From positions 4,023,070 to 4,087,069 of the forward strand of contig OY282380.1 in NCBI GenBank assembly GCA_958295885.1: a DNA stretch of 64,000 bases, written 5' to 3'. The notes beneath the pieces are model-generated. The model did no database searches, had not been told where the DNA came from, and saw only the letters and a program-made list of their open reading frames with translations. A program made the translations under genes and the position numbers. Position 1 is the stretch's first letter, and each line of letters begins with the position of its first letter. Source of the DNA: Arenicellales bacterium. Its GTDB lineage: Bacteria > Pseudomonadota > Gammaproteobacteria > Arenicellales > JAJDZL01. This document shows positions 55,837 through 64,000 of this stretch, piece after piece.

Positions 55837-56559
55837 CTATGCCATGATTCTGCCGGTGTCCTGAAATTCATCCAGCTGCTTTAAAAAACGGATTGTGAGT
55901 CTTCTCTGTCTTTCGAATGAAATCCGGTCGAGTCGCTCACATAAACGCATGATTGAATGCATGTCACGCGAATGCCGCGTCAGTATGAAACGAGCAACCG
56001 CAGGATCCATCATCATGCCCCGGCGCGCGGTCCAATCAAGCAGGATTTGCAATTTGTCCTGCTCAGAAGCAGGAAACAATTTAAAAATCTGTCGTCCGAG
56101 AAAACGACTGACCAAGTCTTTCAGTTCAAATTGCAATTGTCCAGGTGGAACGTTCGCTGCGACCAGAAGAAGGCTCTTATGAGCTTCCATTTTCTCGAAC
56201 AGTGAAAATAATTTTCTTTCCCAAGCCAGCTGACGCGCAATCGACTGCACATCGTCGATGCACACCAGATCGTACTGTTCAGCTCCCTCCAGAAAATCGG
56301 GGTCCAGTCGAAGATCGAGCAACGGAAAGTAAATGCTGCTGGGCGTCTGCTTGCAAGCGGCAAAAAGAAGATGGGTTTTTCCAGAACCGGCTGCTCCCCA
56401 AAGATAACCGCTCGTCTGATCCAAGTTGTGGTTCAGGAACTGCTGAAGCAAGTGGACGGCACGCCGATTTTCATGGCTCAGATAATTCTCAAATTTGGCG
56501 TGATCGACAAGACGCAGAGGCAGTCCGGCCTGAACCGACTCGGATCCCGCACCCTTCAA
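55837..56559 (-). CDS. hda: DnaA-homologue Hda, regulator of replication initiation
   Basis: The 240-residue product is an AAA+ protein with a clamp-binding motif 'QAGLPLRL' at residues 10-17, Walker A GAAGSGKT at 55-62, Walker B 'DLVCIDDVQSI' around 98-108, and the C-terminal lid of DnaA but no DNA-binding domain. Hda with the loaded sliding clamp stimulates ATP hydrolysis by DnaA after initiation. The start chosen is a TTG whose last bases overlap the TGA of the upstream phosphatidyltransferase (TTGA, 56556-56559), giving coupled translation and a length near that of E. coli Hda; an ATG eleven codons upstream would overlap the other gene by 37 bases. Confidence 0.9.
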   Translation of the reverse strand: MKGAGSESVQAGLPLRLVDHAKFENYLSHENRRAVHLLQQFLNHNLDQTSGYLWGAAGSGKTHLLFAACKQTPSSIYFPLLDLRLDPDFLEGAEQYDLVCIDDVQSIARQLAWERKLFSLFEKMEAHKSLLLVAANVPPGQLQFELKDLVSRFLGRQIFKLFPASEQDKLQILLDWTARRGMMMDPAVARFILTRHSRDMHSIMRLCERLDRISFERQRRLTIRFLKQLDEFQDTGRIMA

Positions 56560-57122
56560 GTGAGCTGTCTCACGCTGCGTCGAATCACCCATATCCAAAG
56601 ATACTGAATGCCACTCAAAAAGGTGGACGCCGCAACTACAATTATCATCACTGGAGTCAGCCCGAAATCGAATGACCAAGAGGCGTTTTCAACCAATGCG
56701 ACAATTACCAGAAGAATTTGGAACAAGGTGTTGGTCTTGCTCGTCATGGTGGGTTCAATCGAAACATGTCCATCCAATGTTGAGAGCACCAGATAGCCAC
56801 CAACGATCACCAAGTCCCGAAAAATGACCAGTGTGACCAGCCAAAATGGAATCAGTCCGAGAATAACGAGCATGATGTAGGCAGATACGATGATGACCTT
56901 ATCTGCGATCGGGTCCAGCCTGGCGCCCAGCTGCGACGTACAGTTGTATCTCTTCGCAATCCATCCATCCAATCCATCTGTAATGCCCGCAGCGATGAAT
57001 AAAACCAACGCAGCTGAATAATTCTCATCGCGAAGCAGCAAAATCAATATCGGGGCCGCACCAATTCGAGACAGAGTCAGAATATTGGGAATCTGAGCTA
57101 GCATAATGGAAAACTTCAACAT
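56556..57122 (-). CDS. CDP-alcohol phosphatidyltransferase (PgsA-like)
   Basis: The 188-residue membrane protein carries the CDP-alcohol phosphotransferase signature D-G-x2-A-x-R-x8-G-x3-D-x3-D in the form 'DGLDGWIAKR', then G66, D70 and D74. Four or five further helices follow. It most likely makes phosphatidylglycerophosphate, but a related role cannot be excluded, and another pgsA may exist elsewhere. An internal ATG (57104, MLAQIPN) is an alternative start. It is divergent from purM and translationally coupled to hda, an arrangement common in gammaproteobacteria. Confidence 0.87.
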   Translation of the reverse strand: MLKFSIMLAQIPNILTLSRIGAAPILILLLRDENYSAALVLFIAAGITDGLDGWIAKRYNCTSQLGARLDPIADKVIIVSAYIMLVILGLIPFWLVTLVIFRDLVIVGGYLVLSTLDGHVSIEPTMTSKTNTLFQILLVIVALVENASWSFDFGLTPVMIIVVAASTFLSGIQYLWIWVIRRSVRQLT

Positions 57123-57369
57123 TAAATGTTAATCATCGGTGACTTTGATCGTTTGACTTAATATAACTGTGCAGTCCATTTGAATATTTTAATTGAACAA
57201 ACAAGGGCAGATAACTGTCGAAATAATGAACAAATTCGATTTTTCGGCTGACTCCAGACTGACAGATGCACCTATTTTCGAACATTTACAGATTAAATTG
57301 TCAAATTCTTGATTCTAATTCAAATGTACGACTATAAATGAATCAAGTTGCTTACAAACTGCTGAGTCC

Positions 57370-58416
57370 TTGAGAAAATTGACAAAATCAGACTCTCATA
57401 AAATAACTTATCGCGATGCCGGCGTCGATGTTTCCAAGGCGGACTCGCTGATTCAGTCGCTTGGACCAGACTTCAAGCGAACTTCACGACCTGGGCAGAT
57501 CGAGCTGTCAAACGGGTTTGCCGGACTGTTTGAAATTCCCCAAAAGTTCCCAAATCCGGTTCTGGTTTCAGCAACGGACGGTGTTGGCACCAAACTGAAG
57601 CTGGCGTTCGAGCTGAACAGGCATGATACAGTGGGAATTGACCTGGTCGCGATGTGTGTGAACGATATCGCTGTCTACGGCGCTGAACCCCTTTTCATGC
57701 TGGACTACTTTGCGACAGGCAGCATCGACAAGGAAATCGCAGTCCAAGTCATTCGCGGCATCGTCAAAGGCTGTGAACTTGCGAGGACCGCACTCATCGG
57801 CGGTGAGACCGCGGAAATGCCAGACATGTACCCAGCGGGGGAATATGATTTAGCCGGATTCTGCGTAGGCATCGCTGACAGAAGCAGACTCATCGACGGC
57901 AGTCGAGTGTCCGCGGGCGATGTGATTGTAGGATTGGCTTCGTCCGGAGTTCATTCAAACGGATTCTCGCTGATTCGAAAGCTGATCGCAGATTACAGCA
58001 TTCCCCTGACAACTCAAGTAAATGACGCCGAGCTTGGCGACGTGCTGCTGACGCCAACCACAATTTACGTCGATGCTGTCAAAGCGATGGTCGAAACGAC
58101 TGCAGTGCACGGGTTGGCTCACATTACGGGTGGAGGAATTCCAGGAAATCTAGAACGAATCGTCCCTTCAGGACTGGCGGCAAAAATCGATGGCAGCGCA
58201 TGGACGATGCCACCTGTTTTTCCGTGGATTCAGAGCCACAGTCAATTGTCACAGCACGAAATGTTCGAGACATTCAACTGCGGGATCGGCATGATCGCAG
58301 TTGTTTCATCAGCTGCAGAGTCGAATCTGCGGAACCGACTCGACCAGCTGCAGATGCCAAATTACAGAATCGGGCGCATCACGCAGTCTGAAGATTCATC
58401 CACGATTTTCGAATAG
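57370..58416 (+). CDS. purM: Phosphoribosylformylglycinamidine cyclo-ligase
   Basis: The 348-residue product performs the fifth step of purine synthesis, closing FGAM to AIR with ATP. 'TYRDAGVDVSKAD' near the N-terminus, 'VSATDGVGTKLKLAFE', 'MCVNDIAVYGAEPLFMLDY', 'LIGGETAEMPDMY' and 'GLASSGVHSNGFSLIRK' are PurM signatures. The start is a TTG at 57370, with another TTG three codons in; no ATG is available at the expected place. purN follows after 15 bases on the same strand. Confidence 0.95.
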   Translation: MRKLTKSDSHKITYRDAGVDVSKADSLIQSLGPDFKRTSRPGQIELSNGFAGLFEIPQKFPNPVLVSATDGVGTKLKLAFELNRHDTVGIDLVAMCVNDIAVYGAEPLFMLDYFATGSIDKEIAVQVIRGIVKGCELARTALIGGETAEMPDMYPAGEYDLAGFCVGIADRSRLIDGSRVSAGDVIVGLASSGVHSNGFSLIRKLIADYSIPLTTQVNDAELGDVLLTPTTIYVDAVKAMVETTAVHGLAHITGGGIPGNLERIVPSGLAAKIDGSAWTMPPVFPWIQSHSQLSQHEMFETFNCGIGMIAVVSSAAESNLRNRLDQLQMPNYRIGRITQSEDSSTIFE

Positions 58417-58431
58417 CTGGGAGATTTTTTC

Positions 58432-59064
58432 ATGACCCGCGCCGTAGTGCTGGCTTCTGGCTTTGGCTCAAACCTGCAGACCATCATTGATCGCACTGAC
58501 AGCGGCAAGCTCTCGATTGAAGTTGTCGCAGTGATCAGTGATCAGGCTCAGGCATTTGCGCTGCAGCGTGCGAAATTGGCAGACATTCCAGCGATTTTTG
58601 TCGATCCGAAAAATTTCAGCAGTCGCATTGAATACGATGTCGAACTGTCGGATGAAATTAAACGGTTAAAAGCAGACCTAATTGTGTTGGCGGGGTTTAT
58701 GCGAATACTTTCAATTCAATTCATTGAAAGTTTTCCGTGGCGCATCATGAACATTCACCCATCCCTTCTGCCGAAATACAAAGGACTCAACACACATGCG
58801 CGAGTATTGAACGCTGGTGACAGATACCACGGCGCAACCGTTCATTTCGTCACTGAAGAACTTGACGCAGGACCAATCATCATTCACAAAAAAGTTCCCG
58901 TTTATTCAAATGACACAGAAATTGAATTAAAAAATCGAGTTCACGAATGTGAATATGAAATCTATCCGATCGCAATCCAGTGGTTTGCCGATGGTGAATT
59001 AAGTGTTGATAATGGTCAGGTATTACGGAGAGGTAAACCATGTTTTGCCGAACTTTCTCACTGA
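58432..59064 (+). CDS. purN: Phosphoribosylglycinamide formyltransferase
   Basis: The 210-residue product transfers a formyl group from 10-formyltetrahydrofolate to GAR. 'VVLASGFGSNLQTIID' binds GAR phosphate, 'VLAGFMRILS' and the catalytic 'NIHPSLLPKYKGLNTHARVL' with N and H, and 'GATVHFVTEELDAGPII' with the catalytic aspartate, are all present. It follows purM by 15 bases with its own GGGAG ribosome binding site. Slightly long but standard. Confidence 0.95.
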   Translation: MTRAVVLASGFGSNLQTIIDRTDSGKLSIEVVAVISDQAQAFALQRAKLADIPAIFVDPKNFSSRIEYDVELSDEIKRLKADLIVLAGFMRILSIQFIESFPWRIMNIHPSLLPKYKGLNTHARVLNAGDRYHGATVHFVTEELDAGPIIIHKKVPVYSNDTEIELKNRVHECEYEIYPIAIQWFADGELSVDNGQVLRRGKPCFAELSH

Positions 59065-59098
59065 TGACCTGTTAAACTGAATTTTTGAGGAAAATAAA

Positions 59099-59815
59099 TT
59101 GTCGAATCCAGCTAAAATGCCTGCAATCCTTTTATCTGTATTTTTAATGCTTCCATATTGGGCGGAAGCGAATCCCGTAGATTCGTATCACGCCAAGTAC
59201 AAAGTCAGCTATCAAGATTCGGGAGTCGAGATTGGATCAAGCTCTCGAACCGTAACAGCAGACAGTTCGGGTATGGTGGTTTCTGAACACAGTCTTTTTC
59301 CTCACCCGTTGCTCGTCGTACTTGGAATCAACCCTCTCTCCCAAACTTCACAAATGAGAATTGATCAAAATAAAGTTCAATCGATTCGGGTTGTTATTTC
59401 TACTCAGGGTGAAGAGATGGTAGAAAGTGCAGATTTTAATTGGGAAAATCGCGACGTCACGCTGCATAATGGCGAAAAGCTCATTATGCCTTCCAGCGAA
59501 ATGTATGACGTGGAATCGTGGTTGATTTCACTCATGATTGATCCTTTCACTGAACGCTCGGGCAGTGCTGTCTCACTCGTCGAAAACAATAAGATTCAAA
59601 CCTATGTTTACGATGAAATCAAATCGAATTCAATTGTGCTTGATGGGAAATCCTATGAAATTTTAATCTTTGAAATTCAAAGCGCCATGGGAAAAGATCG
59701 AAGCATAACCGTAACGATGTCCCCTGAATTTGGTGAATTTCCACTTCGCATCGTCACTAAGAAAGATGATTTCATACTGAATTTCGAATTGGTATCAGTC
59801 GAAAGACTGCAATGA
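59099..59815 (+). CDS. DUF3108 family exported protein
   Basis: The 238-residue product starts at a TTG preceded by GAGGAAAA at good spacing. Residues 1-25 are a signal peptide (cleavage near AEANP). The mature chain starts 'YHAKYKVSYQDSGVEIGSSS' and is rich in beta strands, matching the DUF3108 proteins regularly encoded after purN in gammaproteobacteria; it is 34 bases downstream of purN on the same strand. A periplasmic or lipid-binding role is often assumed but not shown. Function unknown. Confidence 0.8.
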   Translation: MSNPAKMPAILLSVFLMLPYWAEANPVDSYHAKYKVSYQDSGVEIGSSSRTVTADSSGMVVSEHSLFPHPLLVVLGINPLSQTSQMRIDQNKVQSIRVVISTQGEEMVESADFNWENRDVTLHNGEKLIMPSSEMYDVESWLISLMIDPFTERSGSAVSLVENNKIQTYVYDEIKSNSIVLDGKSYEILIFEIQSAMGKDRSITVTMSPEFGEFPLRIVTKKDDFILNFELVSVERLQ

Positions 59816-60164
59816 CCTGGATTCAGCAGCCGCTCTCTCGCTCAGCATTGTGTTCAGCCTTGGTTCAATGGGCCATGGGCCGGGGAATATGCACAAATTG
59901 ATTGTTTACGGGCGCGTGACGCGCAGATATTACCGAATCATCTTCTGATTTCGATATCGAAAAAATCACGAACACAAATAATAATTCAATAAATTATTCC
60001 AATAATTCAATAAATTATTCCAATATCTCAATAAACTATTCCAATATAATCTGCGAGCAAATGTAGATGCCACAAAGCTGATTTTTGAAACGGAATTAAA
60101 TTTAAGTAGAGAAACAATTTTGGTATCTAGTCAATTACATATTGAAAAACACGAGGTATTATGT
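59816..60164. other. Intergenic region upstream of aapJ
   Basis: No gene. It contains GCGCG-TGA-CGCGC (59912-59924), a small hairpin, the 21-bp tandem repeat described separately, and a TATAAT at 60045-60050 that could be the -10 of the transporter promoter, though no good -35 is paired with it. Confidence 0.45.
59980..60042. repeat. Tandem repeat, three 21-bp units upstream of aapJ
   Basis: AATAATTCAATAAATTATTCC occurs twice exactly (59980-60000, 60001-60021) and once with three changes (60022-60042), directly before the possible -10 element. Each unit contains an AATAATT...AATTATT inverted pair, so the array could be a repeated operator or a bent AT-rich upstream element. Confidence 0.85.
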
Positions 60165-61190
60165 ATGAAATTTCTTAAACAATTGTTAATTGTTCTGGGG
60201 CTCGCGTCCCTGTGTGTAGCAGGCAGCGTAAGTGCTGCCACTTTAGATGAAGTTAAAGCAAAAGGTCATGTTCAGTGTGGAATCAATACCGGTTTGGTCG
60301 GATTCGCTTTCGCCGACGATGAAGGTAACTGGCAAGGTTTTGATGTAGCAATTTGTAAAGCAGTCGCTGCCGCTGTATTCGGTGATGCTTCTGCAGTGAA
60401 ATACACAAACCTTACCGGAAAGACGAGATTTGAAGCTTTAAAGGCTGGTGAAGTCGACCTGCTTTCTCGAAACACAACCTGGACCTACAGTCGTGATGTT
60501 GACCTGAAACTCACATTTCTAGGTGTCAATTATTATGACGGTCAAGGCTTTATCGTTCCTGCAGCACTTGGGGTTTCTAGTGCCACAGAACTAGAAGGTG
60601 CGTCAGTTTGTATTCAAACCGGCACAACGACTGAACTGAATTTAGCCGACTATTTCCGCAGCCACAATATGAACTATGAGCCAGTTCCGATTGAAACAAA
60701 TGCGGAAGCCCGCCAAAATTATCTTGCTGGGCGCTGTGATGTTTATACCACTGACCGCTCCGGTCTGGCTGCAACCCGCGCCAGCCTTGAAAACCCGGCT
60801 GATCACGTCGTGCTTCCAGAAATTATTTCTAAAGAACCTCTTGGCCCGCTCGTACGTCATGGCGACGATGAATGGGCTGACATCGTTCGTTGGACTCTGA
60901 ATGTACTGATTATTGCGGAAGAAAAAGGCGTTACGAAAGATAACGTCCGAGCCATGGCCGCTGAAGACCAAAAAGATGCGGAACTCAACAGAATGTTCGG
61001 TACGGAAGGTGAATACGGTGCCATGTTGGGCCTGAGTAAAGACTGGGTGGTCGACGTCCTTGCCGCGGTCGGTAACTATGGTGAAATTTTTGAGGCGAAT
61101 ATTGGAGTCAACACCGATATTGGACTGGCGCGAGGTGTCAATGCGCTCTGGACTGACGGTGGTTTAATTTACGCACCACCTTATCGGTAA
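60165..61190 (+). CDS. aapJ: General L-amino-acid ABC transporter, periplasmic binding protein
   Basis: The 341-residue product has a signal peptide (residues 1-24, cleavage near VSA-A) and the AapJ/BztA pattern: 'TLDEVKAKGHVQCGINTGL', 'NWQGFDVAICKAVAAAVFGD', 'FEALKAGEVDLLSRNTTWT', 'GQGFIVP' and 'YTTDRSGLAA'. Members bind a broad range of L-amino acids. GAGG at 60152-60155 sits nine bases before the ATG at 60165, which is preferred over the overlapping ATG at 60161 in another frame. First gene of the aapJQMP operon. Confidence 0.95.
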   Translation: MKFLKQLLIVLGLASLCVAGSVSAATLDEVKAKGHVQCGINTGLVGFAFADDEGNWQGFDVAICKAVAAAVFGDASAVKYTNLTGKTRFEALKAGEVDLLSRNTTWTYSRDVDLKLTFLGVNYYDGQGFIVPAALGVSSATELEGASVCIQTGTTTELNLADYFRSHNMNYEPVPIETNAEARQNYLAGRCDVYTTDRSGLAATRASLENPADHVVLPEIISKEPLGPLVRHGDDEWADIVRWTLNVLIIAEEKGVTKDNVRAMAAEDQKDAELNRMFGTEGEYGAMLGLSKDWVVDVLAAVGNYGEIFEANIGVNTDIGLARGVNALWTDGGLIYAPPYR

Positions 61191-61200
61191 GCTATATTGG

Positions 61201-61226
61201 AAGGTGTGTGCACTGGCACACACCTT
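61201..61226 (+). terminator. Hairpin between aapJ and aapQ, probable attenuator
   Basis: AAGGTGTGTGC (61201-61211) and GCACACACCTT (61216-61226) form a perfect 11-bp stem with a 4-base ACTG loop, followed by CTTTCATTACATT. Its position just after aapJ fits partial termination and message protection that favour the binding protein. Confidence 0.8.
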
Positions 61227-61303
61227 CTTTCATTACATTATCACTGCACTTAAATCCTCCAACATTAATTTAAAATCAAGCGAAACCAACGAAAAATTGA
61301 ACA

Positions 61304-62461
61304 TTGTTTAGCAACCTCTGGTCAGAAAGGAAATCACGACAGCTAATTATTCAGATTGTTGTCATGGTCGTTGTGCTTACACTGATCGGATTTTTCATTC
61401 GCAACACACTCAGTAACTTAGAGCTTCTCGGTCGAGAAGCTGGATACGGATTCTTATTTACTCCTTCGAACTATGACATCAATCAGCATCTGATTGAATA
61501 TAGCTCCCGAAGCACCCACCTCAGAGCAACTATGGTGGGAATCATTAACACAGGCTTGGTCGCATTTTGCGGAATTGTCTTGGCGACTATAGTTGGGTTT
61601 GTGGCAGGTGTTGCGAGACTGTCATCAAACTTTTTGATCAGCAAGATTGTATATGTGTTCGTCGAATTCACTCGCAATGTACCAGTTCTACTCTGGATAC
61701 TTTTGTGGCACGGTGTAATTGTTCATAGCCTGCCTCATCCAAAACAAGCCCTGTCCGTCTTAGATCAAGCCTTTTTAACCAGCCGCGGATTTTATATTCC
61801 CAAACCACTGTTCGAACCCGCATTTTGGTTTGTTTTCATTTCGATTTTCATTGCCATTGCGGGTGCAGTATGGTTCACACGATTCTCGAGAACCAAACAA
61901 GAACAAACTGGAGAACGGAATCCGGTTGTTTTGGTCAATACGGGATTGATCGTAATTGTACCGCTCGCTGTCTTCTGGATTTCCGGAACACCTTTGACTA
62001 TAGAGATTCCCGCTTTCAAAGGATTTAATTTTCAAGGTGGCTTAGTACTTACTCCGGAATTCGTGGCACTCACGTTAGCACTGGGGGTTTATACAGGCGC
62101 TTTTATTGCAGAGATCGTACGAGCGGGAATTCTCGCCGTAAGCCATGGGCAAACAGAGGCTTCGTATGCGCTCGGCTTGAAACAGAATTGGACGATGCGT
62201 TTGGTGATTCTTCCGCAAGCCCTTCGCGTCATTATTCCACCGATGATCAGCCAATACCTGAATCTTACGAAGAACTCGTCACTGGCAATCGCAGTGGGAT
62301 ACATGGACATTGTCGCTACGATTGGGGGCATCTCCCTCAATCAGACCGGGCGGGCATTGGAATGCATGTCCATCGTACTGACGATTTATTTATGCATATC
62401 ACTTTCGATATCGGCATTTATGAACTGGTATAACAAGAGAATCGCGCTTGTGGAACGCTAG
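61304..62461 (+). CDS. aapQ: General L-amino-acid ABC transporter permease
   Basis: The 385-residue product is the first of the paired AapQ/AapM permeases. 'LGREAGYGFLFTPSNYDINQ' after the first helix is an AapQ hallmark, 'FVEFTRNVPVLLWILLWH' follows, and the C-terminal EAA loop 'EASYALGLKQNWTMRLVILP' contacts the ATPase. About eight membrane helices. The start is a TTG at 61304 with a weak ribosome binding site, in keeping with lower expression than aapJ. aapM follows immediately. Confidence 0.93.
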   Translation: MFSNLWSERKSRQLIIQIVVMVVVLTLIGFFIRNTLSNLELLGREAGYGFLFTPSNYDINQHLIEYSSRSTHLRATMVGIINTGLVAFCGIVLATIVGFVAGVARLSSNFLISKIVYVFVEFTRNVPVLLWILLWHGVIVHSLPHPKQALSVLDQAFLTSRGFYIPKPLFEPAFWFVFISIFIAIAGAVWFTRFSRTKQEQTGERNPVVLVNTGLIVIVPLAVFWISGTPLTIEIPAFKGFNFQGGLVLTPEFVALTLALGVYTGAFIAEIVRAGILAVSHGQTEASYALGLKQNWTMRLVILPQALRVIIPPMISQYLNLTKNSSLAIAVGYMDIVATIGGISLNQTGRALECMSIVLTIYLCISLSISAFMNWYNKRIALVER

Positions 62462-62465
62462 CAAA

Positions 62466-63590
62466 ATGGCCCTACCGAGCAAACAGAATTACGAGCCAGG
62501 TAAACATCCTGACCTACCGCCACCTCCAATGCAAGTTGGATATATGGGTTGGCTGAGATCGAATTTTTTCTCGAGTCCATTCAACTTTTTCCTGACTTTC
62601 GCAGCACTTTATTTTCTATACGTTACGATTCCACCGATATTAGACTGGGCGGTTTTCAATGCGGTTTTTGATGATGTAGATCATCGTAATGAATGTCGGG
62701 AAATTGCAGGTGGTGCATGTTGGGCAGTCGTTCGAGCTCGATTCGAGCAGTTCTTGTATGGATTTTATCCAGCAGAACTACGCTGGCGACCGAACGTTGC
62801 ATTCGTGCTGCTGTTTGTAGCACTGATCCCTGTTCTCTACGACCGAGTGCCATTTCGAAAATTGTGGTTGTCGTTCTCGTTGATTTACCCAGTTCTAGCG
62901 TATTTAATGCTTTGGGGTGGTCTTGGATTGGAACCTGTTGAATCAGCAAAGATCGGCGGCTTTTTATTGACTGTATTGATCGGGGTCACTGGCATCGTGG
63001 TATCATTGCCACTTGGGATTGCACTATCTTTGGGACGACACTCTACGATGCCCATTGTCCGTGTATTGAGTATCTGGTATATCGAATTCTTCAGAGGCGT
63101 TCCCTTAATTACCTTGTTGTTCGTCGCCTCTACCCTGCTCAATTACTTTATGCCGCCAGGCACATATTTTGATCTGCTATTACGCGTGATCATTATGGTG
63201 ATTCTGTTTGCGGCTGCCTATATTGCAGAAGTCGTTCGAGGCGGCTTGGCGGCGATTCCCAAGGGACAGTTTGAAGCCGCAGATGCGTTGGGATTAAATT
63301 ACACAAAATCGATGCGACTCATCGTACTGCCACAAGCTTTGAAGATTTCTATTCCTGGAATCGTGAATACATTTATCGGTTTATACAAAGACACTACACT
63401 CGTGGTAATTGTAGGGCTGCTGGACCCGCTTGGAATCAGCCGTGCTACTTTAGCAGATTCTTCTTGGCAGGGACTGTCAACAGAGCTATATATATTTATT
63501 GCAATCGGTTTTTTTATCTCCTGTTTTTCGATGTCCCGTTACTCGCTTTATCTGGAACGGAGACTCGATACCGGATATCGTGATAAATAG
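62466..63590 (+). CDS. aapM: General L-amino-acid ABC transporter permease
   Basis: The 374-residue product is the AapM partner: 'VGYMGWLRSNFFSSPFN' near the N-terminus, a periplasmic 'ECREIAGGACWAVVRARFEQ' loop, 'IWYIEFFRGVPLITLLFVAS' and an EAA loop 'EAADALGLNYTKSMRLIVLP'. The ATG at 62466, four bases after the aapQ stop, is preferred over an upstream start inside aapQ. Together AapQ and AapM form the heterodimeric channel. Confidence 0.93.
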   Translation: MALPSKQNYEPGKHPDLPPPPMQVGYMGWLRSNFFSSPFNFFLTFAALYFLYVTIPPILDWAVFNAVFDDVDHRNECREIAGGACWAVVRARFEQFLYGFYPAELRWRPNVAFVLLFVALIPVLYDRVPFRKLWLSFSLIYPVLAYLMLWGGLGLEPVESAKIGGFLLTVLIGVTGIVVSLPLGIALSLGRHSTMPIVRVLSIWYIEFFRGVPLITLLFVASTLLNYFMPPGTYFDLLLRVIIMVILFAAAYIAEVVRGGLAAIPKGQFEAADALGLNYTKSMRLIVLPQALKISIPGIVNTFIGLYKDTTLVVIVGLLDPLGISRATLADSSWQGLSTELYIFIAIGFFISCFSMSRYSLYLERRLDTGYRDK

Positions 63591-63602
63591 AGGGAAACAT
63601 TT

Positions 63603-64000
63603 ATGAAAGATAATTCTAATTTAGCCATAGAAATCAATTACATGCATAAGTGGTTCGGCGAATTCCATGTACTGAAAGACATCAACCTGCAAGTCGAACG
63701 CGGAGAGAGAATCGTGATCTGTGGTCCTTCCGGTTCGGGAAAATCTACGTTGATTCGCTGTATCAATCGCTTGGAAGAACACCAGCGCGGTGACATTATT
63801 GTGGACGGAATTACACTCACGAACAATCTTAAGAACATCGCTGAAATTCGACGTGAAGTTGGCATGGTGTTTCAGCATTTCAATCTGTTTCCACACCTTA
63901 CCGTACTGGAAAATTGTACTCTAGCGCCAATTTGGGTTCGAAAAATGCCAAAAGAGGATGCCGAGTCAATCGCCATGAAATTCTTGGAAAGAGTGCGGAT
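63603..64000 (+). CDS. aapP: General L-amino-acid ABC transporter ATPase, N-terminal 132 residues (runs off the window)
   Basis: An ATG at 63603 with GAGGGA nine bases upstream starts the ATPase, cut by the window edge. 'MHKWFGEFHVLKDINLQVE' is the A-loop region, Walker A is 'GPSGSGKST', the Q-loop is in 'VGMVFQHFNLFPHLTVLEN'. This is the standard polar amino-acid transporter ATPase; the signature motif and Walker B lie beyond base 64000. It is the fourth gene of the aapJQMP operon, 12 bases after aapM. Confidence 0.93.
   Translation, partial: MKDNSNLAIEINYMHKWFGEFHVLKDINLQVERGERIVICGPSGSGKSTLIRCINRLEEHQRGDIIVDGITLTNNLKNIAEIRREVGMVFQHFNLFPHLTVLENCTLAPIWVRKMPKEDAESIAMKFLERVR

Noticed and set aside
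56560..56679. N-terminal extension of Hda to 56679
   Set aside because: It would overlap the phosphatidyltransferase gene by over 120 bases and lies ahead of the clamp-binding motif that normally starts Hda.

Overview
The window looks like a piece of chromosome from a gammaproteobacterium of modest GC content. The best markers are an Hda-type DnaA homologue coupled to a CDP-alcohol phosphatidyltransferase and divergent from purM-purN, a class I PHA synthase, and a four-gene general amino-acid ABC transporter. TTG is often the best supported start codon. Placement below class is not possible by eye. The mix of many single-operon catabolic genes (TTT transporter, phytanoyl-CoA dioxygenase, amine oxidase, dimethylglycine-dehydrogenase-like enzyme, several SDRs and CoA ligases) with many decayed genes and mobile-element remnants would fit a marine or host-associated bacterium undergoing local genome erosion; that is inference.

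Layout. 1-7.4 kb: a minus-strand block with the start of an amino-acid-binding protein, the TTT transporter tctC-tctB-tctA, an SDR, an unusual ferredoxin-reductase fusion and an Old Yellow Enzyme. 7.5-9.9 kb: an inositol-monophosphatase-family phosphatase, then a DUF1028 and a PhyH gene on the other strand. 9.9-13.2 kb: an eroded type I-C CRISPR-Cas locus, consisting of one solitary 32-bp repeat and the 5' part of cas3. The space between them is occupied by a repeat-bounded module carrying a DUF1640 coiled-coil gene and a MITE. 13.8-17.8 kb: acetolactate-synthase-like enzyme, Tat-type amine oxidase, TauE/SafE permease. 17.9-20.3 kb: two paralogous exported CxxCPYA proteins flanking a dead IS1380-type transposase. 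20.4-31.2 kb: a GT-C glycosyltransferase, then lipid and PHA genes (ECHDC3-like protein, phaC, phaJ, acyl-CoA ligase, DsbA-fold isomerase, HSD10-like SDR), a DUF1989 protein and ETF-ubiquinone oxidoreductase. 33-36.5 kb: two tandemly duplicated Sel1-repeat lipoprotein-like exported proteins. 36.9-40.4 kb: a cupin and a large FAD/folate-type dehydrogenase. 40.6-46.4 kb: an accessory stretch with a 479-bp terminal-inverted-repeat element, two broken genes, an apparently intact IS4-type element whose transposase carries a DruA-like (DUF4338) N-terminus, and an inverted second copy of the DUF1640 module. 46.8-54.2 kb: an aromatic amino acid decarboxylase, a three-gene operon of acylating aldehyde dehydrogenase, CoA ligase and 3-hydroxybutyrate dehydrogenase, a CsaA-like protein and a DmdC-like acyl-CoA dehydrogenase. 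54.5-59.8 kb: glycerate 2-kinase, hda, pgsA-like, purM, purN, DUF3108. 59.8-64 kb: aapJQMP, cut by the window edge.

How it fits together. The PHA synthase, (R)-enoyl-CoA hydratase, acyl-CoA ligase, HSD10-like SDR, DmdC-like dehydrogenase, ETF-QO and 3-hydroxybutyrate dehydrogenase together describe fatty-acid or short-chain acyl-CoA oxidation feeding the quinone pool and a PHA storage cycle, although they are spread over several transcription units. Two high-copy binding-protein genes (tctC, aapJ) are each separated from their permease genes by a strong hairpin, as expected for differential expression within transporter operons.

The most interesting material is in the accessory segments: the CRISPR relic and what replaced it, the duplicated DUF1640 module with a datable MITE insertion (filled and empty sites both present), the paired CxxCPYA exported proteins, and the ferredoxin-domain fusion reductase.
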